Below are positions 1-6,134 of a DNA stretch of 6,768 nucleotides, in pieces; the first letter of the stretch is position 1, and each line of letters opens with the position of its first letter. The DNA is from Acidobacteriaceae bacterium. GTDB taxonomy: Bacteria > Acidobacteriota > Terriglobia > Terriglobales > Acidobacteriaceae. Under the pieces are notes generated by a model. The model searched no databases. It worked only from the letters and a program-made list of their open reading frames with translations, and was not told the origin of the DNA. The stretch spans positions 18,670-25,437 of the forward strand of contig PLUJ01000218.1 in assembly GCA_003165455.1 (NCBI GenBank), written 5' to 3'. A program made the position numbers and the translations under genes.

Positions 1-1076
1 ATCTGCGGTCGCATATTCAGGCCGAAATCCTGCAGAAGGGCCAGCTCATCCTGCAGGAGCGGGTGAAGGCGGAGATGCACCAGTCCGTGGTGGAAGTGGG
101 AACATTCGTCTGCAATAACATCAAGGACGCAAAGTCGGAATTGAAGTTGCTTCGCCGCAATATCATCCGGCTTGCAAAAGAGAATGGGTTGAGATTGGCG
201 TCCGTAGCGACGCATCCGTTTTCGGACTGGCGGACGCAGGATATCAATCCGGACGACCGCTATAAGAATATTGTCGAAGACATGCAGTTGGTGGCGCGGG
301 CGAATTTGATTTTCGGACTGCATGTTCACATCGGAATCGAGGATCGCGAGACTGCGATCCACATGATGAATCACGCGCGATATTTTCTGCCCCACTTGCT
401 GGCTCTGTCCACAAACTCCCCTTTCTGGTTGGGGATGAATACCGGATTAAAATCGTACCGCTGCAAAGTCTTCGACAAATTTCCGCGGACTAATATTCCG
501 GATTACTTTCCCAGCTGGGGCGAGTACGAGAATTTCATCAAACTGCTCATCAAGACCAACTGTATCGATAACGCGAAAAAAATCTGGTGGGATATTCGCC
601 CGCATCCATTCTTCAACACCATCGAATTTCGCGTTTGCGATATCCCGATGCGTGCCGAGGAGACCATTGCCATTGCCGCTTTGATCCAAGCGACGGTAGC
701 AAAGCTGTATAAGCTGCATACAGCAAATCAGGGATTCCGACTCTATCGCCGGGCCCTGATAATGGAAAATAAGTGGCGTGCATCTCGCTACGGTATGGAC
801 GGAAAGATGATCGATTTCGGCAAGCAGACCGAAGTTCCAACCCGGGATCTGATTCGCGAATATCTGGAGTTCGTCGACGATGTGGTGGACGAACTTGATT
901 CGCGCGAAGAGATCAATTACATCCACACGATGCTGGAGCAAGGCACGGGCGCGGATCGCCAGCTCCGGGTTTTTCATGAAACTGGAGACTTAAAGAAAGT
1001 TGTCGATTACATCATTGAAGAGACGGAGGCAGGCCTCTCCGAGGTTGAGCCAACTTCCGTGTTGAAAGCAGGGTAA
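1..1076 (+). CDS. ybdK: Carboxylate-amine ligase, YbdK / GCS2 family (5' partial)
   Basis: The frame is open to the left edge (first full codon at 3), so the GTG at 63 is internal and not the start. About 357 residues are visible. E. coli YbdK is roughly 370 residues, so only some 30-40 residues, including the N-terminal G-x-E-x-E metal-binding strand, should lie outside the window. Family landmarks visible: T-H-P-F then W-R-x-Q near 210-240, the H-V-H-I-G metal-site motif at 321-335, W-D-I-R-P-H-P...E-F-R-V at about 588-635, and R-Y-G-M-D-G at 786-803. Proteins of this family are ATP-dependent, glutamate-cysteine-ligase-like enzymes that join a carboxylate to an amine; E. coli YbdK has weak gamma-Glu-Cys ligase activity in vitro, and the true substrates are mostly unknown. 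It should be cytoplasmic. Its TAA stop is followed directly by the GTG of the aminopeptidase gene, which implies co-transcription. Family assignment is strong; substrate is unknown. The symbol is by family resemblance only. Confidence 0.9.
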   Translation, partial: LRSHIQAEILQKGQLILQERVKAEMHQSVVEVGTFVCNNIKDAKSELKLLRRNIIRLAKENGLRLASVATHPFSDWRTQDINPDDRYKNIVEDMQLVARANLIFGLHVHIGIEDRETAIHMMNHARYFLPHLLALSTNSPFWLGMNTGLKSYRCKVFDKFPRTNIPDYFPSWGEYENFIKLLIKTNCIDNAKKIWWDIRPHPFFNTIEFRVCDIPMRAEETIAIAALIQATVAKLYKLHTANQGFRLYRRALIMENKWRASRYGMDGKMIDFGKQTEVPTRDLIREYLEFVDDVVDELDSREEINYIHTMLEQGTGADRQLRVFHETGDLKKVVDYIIEETEAGLSEVEPTSVLKAG

Positions 1077-2207
1077 GTGACTACTCCCGTCGATCCAGTC
1101 AAAACACATTCCAACATTCAACTCACAGATTACAGAGAGTCCGAGCCCGCTGTTAGCGATCAAGATCGCGGGCAAGGATGGGTTACCCGCCCGCCGGACG
1201 CCATCGCCTTCGACCCTGAATATTCTCTTGGGGCGCGCAACGCCGTCGAAGTGTGTCTCCGCGTTCAGCCGCGGGAGAAAGTCTGCGTAATTACCGATGA
1301 AGCGACCATTGAGATAGCAGCTGCAATTGTCAGCGAGCTTGAAAAAATAGGTTCGCCGCATCGCGTGTGGGTCTTGGAGGATTTGGCCAAGCGGCCGCTG
1401 AAAGATCTACCGGCAGAGATTATCGCGGACCTGGAGACGAGTCAGGTTTCGATCTTTGCCGTTTGGGCCCAGCAAAACGAACTGCGCACCCGCATGCAAA
1501 TGACCGACGTGGTGAACCGGCGCAAAATTCGACACGCGCACATGGTAAATATCAACCGGCAGATCATGCTGGAAGGGATGCGTGCGGACTTCGAAAAGGT
1601 GGATCGCCTAAGCGCAAAAGTGATTGCGATGGTGCGGAAGGCTCGGCGGATTCGCGCCAGAACGAGTGCCGGAACCGATCTTACGGCCGATTTGAATCCC
1701 AACTATCACTGGTTAAAGACTAGCGGGATTATCAGTTCCGCGAAGTGGGGGAACTTGCCAGGCGGAGAGATTTTTACCACGCCTGGCGAAGTGAACGGCG
1801 CGTTTGTCATTGACGGGGTGGTGGGAGACTACCTGTGTTCCAAGTTCGGAAGCCTGAAAGACATGCCCTTGACGATTCACATCAAAGCCAATCGTCTAAC
1901 GGAAGCGCATTCGGAGAATCGCGAACTCGAAAATGATTTCTGGAAATACACCCACACCGATGAAAATAGCGACCGCGTCGGCGAATTTGCGATCGGGACC
2001 AATATCGATCTCAAAGATGTAATTGGGCAAATTCTACAAGATGAGAAGTATCCCGGGATTCATATTGCGTTTGGAAATCCGTACGGTGCTCACACCGGCG
2101 CGGAGTGGGATTCCTCGACGCACATCGATGTAGTTGGCCGCAAGTTTAATATTTGGGTGGACGACCAGCAGATTATGCAAGATGGGAAGTTCTTGGTGGA
2201 AGCATAG
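1077..2207 (+). CDS. M29-like (AmpS/AmpT-type) leucyl aminopeptidase
   Basis: A 376-aa protein resembling the thermophilic metallo-aminopeptidases of family M29 (COG2309), which remove N-terminal residues from peptides using a two-metal site. The expected ligands are all visible: E231 in G-G-E-I-F-T-T-P, E303 in V-G-E-F-A-I-G, H329 in G-I-H-I-A-F-G, and H349 plus D351 in T-H-I-D. Length is near the family norm of about 370-410 residues. The N-terminal domain, from about residue 50, has the alternating helix/strand look of the family; residues 1-40 are a polar extension. The GTG start is forced: the preceding in-frame codon is the stop of the ligase gene, and no sensible start follows before M140. 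A weak ribosome site, GAAAG at 1064-1068, lies 8 nt upstream, inside the ligase gene. No signal peptide is seen, so it is probably cytoplasmic. Pairing with a YbdK-type ligase suggests it trims or recycles the ligase product. That link is inference. Confidence 0.88.
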   Translation: MTTPVDPVKTHSNIQLTDYRESEPAVSDQDRGQGWVTRPPDAIAFDPEYSLGARNAVEVCLRVQPREKVCVITDEATIEIAAAIVSELEKIGSPHRVWVLEDLAKRPLKDLPAEIIADLETSQVSIFAVWAQQNELRTRMQMTDVVNRRKIRHAHMVNINRQIMLEGMRADFEKVDRLSAKVIAMVRKARRIRARTSAGTDLTADLNPNYHWLKTSGIISSAKWGNLPGGEIFTTPGEVNGAFVIDGVVGDYLCSKFGSLKDMPLTIHIKANRLTEAHSENRELENDFWKYTHTDENSDRVGEFAIGTNIDLKDVIGQILQDEKYPGIHIAFGNPYGAHTGAEWDSSTHIDVVGRKFNIWVDDQQIMQDGKFLVEA

Positions 2208-2316
2208 GCGGTTGTGCGATCGTCGTGCTCTGCGCTACGTCTGTCACCTTTATAGGGGCTCCGGTGGTTCATCCAGTTGTAGTGCGCAGCGTCGTTATGC
2301 GGCATAATCTTCTTGC
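2208..2316 (+). promoter_or_regulatory. Intergenic gap with possible leaderless promoter for the ATP-grasp-like gene
   Basis: This 109-bp gap separates the aminopeptidase from the ATP-grasp-like gene. CATAAT at 2303-2308 matches a sigma-70 -10 box at 5 of 6 positions. Transcription starting 6-8 nt later would begin at about 2315-2317, at the ATG (2317) itself. No purine-rich ribosome site lies just upstream of that ATG, which also fits a leaderless mRNA. The -35 is weak: TTGTAG at 2277-2282 is 20 bp away, longer than the usual 16-18 bp. No terminator hairpin with a T-run is seen after the aminopeptidase gene, so read-through from the upstream operon remains possible. Confidence 0.25.
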
Positions 2317-3516
2317 ATGATCCCCTCGCTGCGTAGGCAGTTTAACCAACGCTTCTCTTCCGGCAAATATCACGAATTCCTCCGGCGCATCGATGAGGCG
2401 TGCGGAACCCACGTCCAATTTCGCTTGTGTGAGACGCCATGTTTTTTTCCAAAGGCTTTGCTCGATCGAATGGCGGTGGATGGTAAAGAACTGATCCGAC
2501 AACTGGTGGAAAGCCCAGACTACAGAGCAAAGTCAGAAGCTTCCATCCCTAGCGAATTCAAAGTTCCGAACGAGCCCGAGCATCCAATGTTCGTTCAGGT
2601 CGACTTCGGATTGGTGCGCGACTCCCACGGCGAGCTTCAGCCGAAGCTGGTCGAACTACAGGCTTTCCCTTCCCTGTATGCCTACCAGGTAGTGCTCGCG
2701 CAGACTTATATCCAAGTTTTCGACCTGAACCAATTTGAGGGCGAAGAGCAATTGCAATTCTTTTTGGGCGGACTGAATGAGCACTCCTATCGCGAACTGT
2801 TGCGCACGGCAATCCTAGGCAAGCAGTATCCCGACAACGTGATTCTGATGGAAATCCATCCAGAAGCGCAGAAGACTTTGCCGGATTTTCTGCTGACGGA
2901 AAAGATGCTGGGTATACGGACCGTCGATATTGAAGCGATTAAGCGGGACGGGAAGCAGCTTTACTACGAACGCAAAGGACGCCGAATTTCAATCCAGCGG
3001 ATTTACAACCGTGCCATCGTCGACGAACTACAGCGCAAGCAGATCAAGCTGGGCTTCGACTGGCGGGATGATTATCAGGTCGAGTGGGCGGGCCATCCGA
3101 ACTGGTATTTTCGCATCAGCAAGTTCTCCATTCCTTATCTCCAGCACGAGTCAGTGCCCAAGACCTGGTTTCTGGACCGCCTGGACCATATTCCACACGA
3201 CCTGCAGAATTATGCTCTGAAGCCGCTCTATTCTTTTGCCGGGCTAGGAGTGGTGATCGCCCCGGGCAAGGAAGACATTGAGGCGATCCCCGCGGATGAG
3301 CGGTCGAATTACATCTTGCAGGAGCGCGTACACTTTGAACCGATCATCGAAACCCCCTTTGGCCTGACGAAGGCGGAAGTGCGCGTAATGTATGTCTGGC
3401 ACGAACAATTGCAGGCAGTGCTGACCATCATCAGAATGGGCCGTGGCCTGATGATGGGGGTGGATCACAACAAGAACATGGAGTGGGTGGGGGCGTCGGC
3501 GGGGTTGTATCGATAG
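2317..3516 (+). CDS. Conserved protein of unknown function, ATP-grasp-like (possibly circularly permuted)
   Basis: A 399-aa cytoplasmic-looking protein with no signal peptide or membrane helix. I recognise the overall type from Bacteroidetes and Acidobacteria but know no assigned function. From N to C it shows: V-D-F-G-L at 95-99 and L-V-E-L-Q-A-F-P-S at 111-119, resembling the D...E-x-N/Q element of glutathionylspermidine-synthetase-like ATP-grasps; E-I-H-P-E-A-Q-K-T at 179-187; R-I-Y-N-R at 228-232; G-H-P-N-W-Y-F-R at 259-266; a probable ATP-binding glycine loop L-K-P-L-Y-S-F-A-G-L-G-V at 301-311 (K302); Y-I-L-Q-E-R at 332-337; E-V-R-V-M-Y at 354-359; and R373 with N385/N387 near the C-terminus as possible phosphate or metal contacts. 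The catalytic-looking D/E element precedes the glycine loop, opposite to classical ATP-grasp order, hence the permutation idea. The ATG is bounded upstream by an in-frame TAA at 2305, so the start is secure despite no ribosome site. With the YbdK-type ligase and M29 peptidase it may act in one peptide or amide pathway. The CDS is sure; the fold call is moderate. Confidence 0.85.
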   Translation: MIPSLRRQFNQRFSSGKYHEFLRRIDEACGTHVQFRLCETPCFFPKALLDRMAVDGKELIRQLVESPDYRAKSEASIPSEFKVPNEPEHPMFVQVDFGLVRDSHGELQPKLVELQAFPSLYAYQVVLAQTYIQVFDLNQFEGEEQLQFFLGGLNEHSYRELLRTAILGKQYPDNVILMEIHPEAQKTLPDFLLTEKMLGIRTVDIEAIKRDGKQLYYERKGRRISIQRIYNRAIVDELQRKQIKLGFDWRDDYQVEWAGHPNWYFRISKFSIPYLQHESVPKTWFLDRLDHIPHDLQNYALKPLYSFAGLGVVIAPGKEDIEAIPADERSNYILQERVHFEPIIETPFGLTKAEVRVMYVWHEQLQAVLTIIRMGRGLMMGVDHNKNMEWVGASAGLYR

Positions 3517-3592
3517 AAAACGAGCACGGCTTCAACATGGCTTTAAGGAGCGCCTGACTCGCCGCAAACAGTGCTCCCTGCACGCATGATAG

Positions 3593-3637
3593 TTGACCGA
3601 GATCACTGGGGGAGCCTAACATTACCGCGTTCGGGAG
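3593..3637 (+). promoter_or_regulatory. Putative sigma-70 promoter and ribosome site for the kinase gene
   Basis: TTGACC at 3593-3598 (5 of 6 matches to TTGACA) is followed after 18 bp by TAACAT at 3617-3622 (4 of 6 matches to TATAAT). Transcription would start near 3629, giving a leader of about 20 nt before the ATG at 3650. GGGAG at 3633-3637 is the likely ribosome site; its 12-nt spacing is rather long. The boxes lie in the 133-bp gap after the ATP-grasp-like gene, which suggests that the kinase is transcribed separately. The rest of the gap (3517-3592) holds only a weak hairpin (3547-3577) and no gene. Confidence 0.4.
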
Positions 3638-3649
3638 TATCTTCATTTC

Positions 3650-6055
3650 ATGATTGGCCAGACCGTGTCCCATTACCGCATCCTTGGAAAGCTTGGAGGC
3701 GGTGGCATGGGCGTGGTTTATGAGGCTGAGGACCTGAAACTGGGCCGGCATGTCGCGTTGAAGTTCATCCCTGAAAACCTGGTTGGCGATCCCAAATCCC
3801 TGGAGCGATTTTCCCGCGAAGCACGAGCTGCCTCTTTACTGAATCATCCCAATATATGCATCATTCATGGGATCGAGGATAACAATGGCCACCCCTTCAT
3901 CGTCATGGAGAAACTGGAGGGCGAAAGCTTAAAGCAAGCCATCTCCGGCCAACCCATTCCTACCGACAAACTGCTGGACATAAGCATTCAAGTGGCGGAT
4001 GCTCTGGCCGCTTCCCACGCCAAGGGAATCGTACATCGGGATATTAAACCGGCAAACATTTTCCTGACTCCGAGCGGGCAAGTAAAAGTGCTGGACTTCG
4101 GACTTGCCAAGCTGGTTCACAACGTCGGTACCGACAGCGACGGCGTGGCCTTGGACAACTCCCTTACTGCCGTTGGTGTGATTCCAGGCACCGCGGTCTA
4201 TATGTCGCCGGAGCAGGCCCGCAGCGAGGAAATCGATTTCCGCAGCGACCTCTTTTCCTTCGGGGTGGTTATGTACGAAATGTCGACCGGGAAAAAGCCG
4301 TTCACGGGCAAAAATTCGCTCATGACCCTCGACGCGGTGCTGCATGACAAGCCCCTTCCCCCTGGGCAGTTAAATCCAAAAGTTCCAGTGGAACTCGAAG
4401 GCATCATCGGCAAGGCGATGGAAAAGCACCGCAAGGAGCGGTACCAGAGCGCCACGCAGATGAAATCGGACTTGCAGTTTCTTCGCCGCGAATCTGAGTC
4501 TGGGTTAGTGCGAAGTGGATTGCACAGCGCAAAGCTCAGAGTTGCGAGCAAGACATTTAGCCATACCAGCAGTCGCTGGCAATTTTGGCTTCTATTGGGT
4601 TCGCTGGCTCTCCTCGCCACGGTTTTGTCAGCGGTAGGAGCTTATTGGCTGAAACATCGCTCGGCGGCGAACGCGGAACAGAAGAATGCGATCGCCGTCT
4701 TACCGCTGCAGAACATGAGCGGCGATACCAGCCTCGATTATTTGCGCTTCGCATTGTCCGATGAACTAACCAACGTTCTGGCTTATTCGCGAACTCTCGA
4801 CGTCAGGCCCTCGTCGATGACGAGACGGTTCTTAGGAATTGACCTTGATCCGCACAAGGTAGGACAGGAACTCCACGTCGGGCGCATTCTGAGCGGTCAT
4901 TTCAGGCTTCAAGGTCAGCAGGTGACGATTACTCTCGAAGCGATTGACGTCTCCAGCGATCGATTGTTATGGCAAGGACGCGCCAGCGCACCCGAAAATG
5001 ATTCAATCTCCCTACAAAATCAGCTGACGACCCAACTTCAGCAAGGACTACTTCCCGCTCTAGGTGTTGAGGCTGGGCACTTAAGCGCGGCTTCCCGTCC
5101 GAAGAGCCAGGAGGCCTACGATCTCTACTTGCACAGTCTGGCGCTTCCCCATGATCCCGGACCCAACAAGGATGCGATCGCGGTGCTGGAGCACGTAGTC
5201 GGAGTCGATCCGAGCTATGCGCCCGCGTGGGATGCATTGGGGCAGCGTTACTATTTTGACTCAACCTACGGCGGGGGCGGAGAAGCGATGTTCCAGCGAT
5301 CCACATCGGCCTTCGAACGAGCTCTCGCTCTCGATCCCAACCTGGTTGCAGCTGCCAGCAGTTTAATTGTGAACCGCGTGGAACGTGGTGAACTCGGCCG
5401 CGCCTATGAAGCCGCTACAGAACTGGTGAAGCGCAGGCCGCAAAGTGCCGACGCCCATTTCGCATTAAGTTATGTCCTTCGCTATGCCGGCATGCAGGAA
5501 AAAGCCACGCAGGAATGCGATGTCGCGCGTTCACTCGATCCTGGGAATTTCACCTTCCGCTCTTGCGCCTGGGCATTTTTACAACTCGGCAAAACCGACC
5601 GCGCAATCGATTTCATACAACTCGATCCCGGCACCCAGTGGGCGGATTGGGTGAACTCCTATATGTACGTCAGCGCAGGCGAAGTGGCGCAGGCTCGAGA
5701 AACGGTAAAAAGCTTGGGCAAGTCCCCCACTTATCATCGTGAGTTGCTGTCGGCATGCACCCAGGCGCAGCGTCCGCCGGATCTTGACCGGATCGTCAGA
5801 GAGGCAGAGTCGTCTGTGATGACCGAACCCGATCCAGAGGATTGGTATCGCGTGGGCGCACTGCTGGCTTACTGCGGACAGAATGAAGCCGCTTTGCGTC
5901 TGTTGAAGGCAGCGGTGCAACAGAATTACTGCGCCTATTCTGCACTGCTGGCCGATCCCTTGCTAAAGGATTTGCGCAAGGATACCGCGTTTAATCAAGT
6001 GCTTACCGCGGCCAGCACATGTCAGGATACGTTAAAAGAGGGGAGCGGACAGTGA
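3650..6055 (+). CDS. Transmembrane Ser/Thr protein kinase with TolB-like and TPR domains
   Basis: An 801-aa eukaryotic-type (Hanks-type) kinase of the kind expanded in Acidobacteriota. The kinase domain, about residues 9-280, looks complete: glycine loop G16-x-G18-x-x-G21, V-A-L-K with K38, helix-C E57, H129-R130-D131-I-K-P-A-N136, D149-F-G151, S186-P-E188, helix-F D200 and R264 near the end. It should therefore be active. The activation segment (152-185) has several Ser/Thr candidates for autophosphorylation. One hydrophobic helix at about 312-334 follows a basic stretch, placing the kinase in the cytoplasm and the C-terminal half outside. Residues 346-472 (A-V-L-P-L-Q-N-M-S-G-D at 349-359, L-S-G-H-F-R near 414) resemble the TolB-N/FlgO-like domain found in many sensor proteins. 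From about 486 to 800 there are TPR-like helix pairs, clearest around 506-535, 548-575, 583-630 and 732-757. The stop is TGA at 6053. It probably senses or binds a partner outside and phosphorylates unknown targets; nothing ties it firmly to its neighbours. The start is supported by the gap, promoter and family N-terminus. Confidence 0.93.
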   Translation: MIGQTVSHYRILGKLGGGGMGVVYEAEDLKLGRHVALKFIPENLVGDPKSLERFSREARAASLLNHPNICIIHGIEDNNGHPFIVMEKLEGESLKQAISGQPIPTDKLLDISIQVADALAASHAKGIVHRDIKPANIFLTPSGQVKVLDFGLAKLVHNVGTDSDGVALDNSLTAVGVIPGTAVYMSPEQARSEEIDFRSDLFSFGVVMYEMSTGKKPFTGKNSLMTLDAVLHDKPLPPGQLNPKVPVELEGIIGKAMEKHRKERYQSATQMKSDLQFLRRESESGLVRSGLHSAKLRVASKTFSHTSSRWQFWLLLGSLALLATVLSAVGAYWLKHRSAANAEQKNAIAVLPLQNMSGDTSLDYLRFALSDELTNVLAYSRTLDVRPSSMTRRFLGIDLDPHKVGQELHVGRILSGHFRLQGQQVTITLEAIDVSSDRLLWQGRASAPENDSISLQNQLTTQLQQGLLPALGVEAGHLSAASRPKSQEAYDLYLHSLALPHDPGPNKDAIAVLEHVVGVDPSYAPAWDALGQRYYFDSTYGGGGEAMFQRSTSAFERALALDPNLVAAASSLIVNRVERGELGRAYEAATELVKRRPQSADAHFALSYVLRYAGMQEKATQECDVARSLDPGNFTFRSCAWAFLQLGKTDRAIDFIQLDPGTQWADWVNSYMYVSAGEVAQARETVKSLGKSPTYHRELLSACTQAQRPPDLDRIVREAESSVMTEPDPEDWYRVGALLAYCGQNEAALRLLKAAVQQNYCAYSALLADPLLKDLRKDTAFNQVLTAASTCQDTLKEGSGQ

Positions 6056-6067
6056 CAACTCTGTCCG
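6046..6067 (+). repeat. Perfect inverted repeat over the kinase stop codon
   Basis: CGGACAG (6046-6052) and CTGTCCG (6061-6067) form a perfect 7-bp stem with an 8-nt loop containing the TGA stop. No T-run follows, so it is not a classical intrinsic terminator. It could slow the ribosome, protect the transcript end or weakly attenuate transcription into the PIG-L gene. It could also be chance. Confidence 0.45.
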
Positions 6068-6119
6068 GAGCCTCTGGCGGAAAGATTTGCGTCAAAACGG
6101 CCTTAGGCCCCATCCTTAG

Positions 6120-6134
6120 AAGGTGAACTTTTTG
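6120..6134 (+). promoter_or_regulatory. Ribosome binding site that favours a TTG start for the PIG-L gene
   Basis: AAGGTGA at 6120-6126 matches the anti-Shine-Dalgarno consensus well and ends 5 nt before TTG at 6132. The alternative GTG at 6123 is embedded in this motif and has no good ribosome site of its own. An in-frame TAG at 6117 excludes any earlier start. The TTG is therefore preferred. Confidence 0.55.

Noticed and set aside
27..56. Direct repeat ATCCTGCAG at 27-35 and 48-56 in the ligase gene.
   Set aside because: It encodes I-L-Q twice within a helix-like stretch of the protein and has no further copies, so it is probably coincidental codon use.
447..977. Minus-strand ORF of 176 codons opposite the ligase gene, and similar antisense ORFs opposite the other genes (for example 990-1361, 3929-4345, 4198-4620, 4929-5306).
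   Set aside because: They lie wholly within well-supported plus-strand genes, have no recognisable domains or convincing ribosome sites, and read like codon-bias shadows rich in Arg, Ser and Pro.
63..1076. GTG at 63 as the start of the ligase gene.
   Set aside because: The frame stays open to the window edge, the upstream residues align with the YbdK family, and the conserved N-terminal metal-binding strand would be missing. The gene is cut by the window.
3547..3577. Possible terminator hairpin after the ATP-grasp-like gene: GGAGCGC (3547-3553) with GTGCTCC (3571-3577).
   Set aside because: The 7-bp stem includes a G-U pair, the loop is 17 nt, and there is no T-run, so it does not support an intrinsic terminator call.
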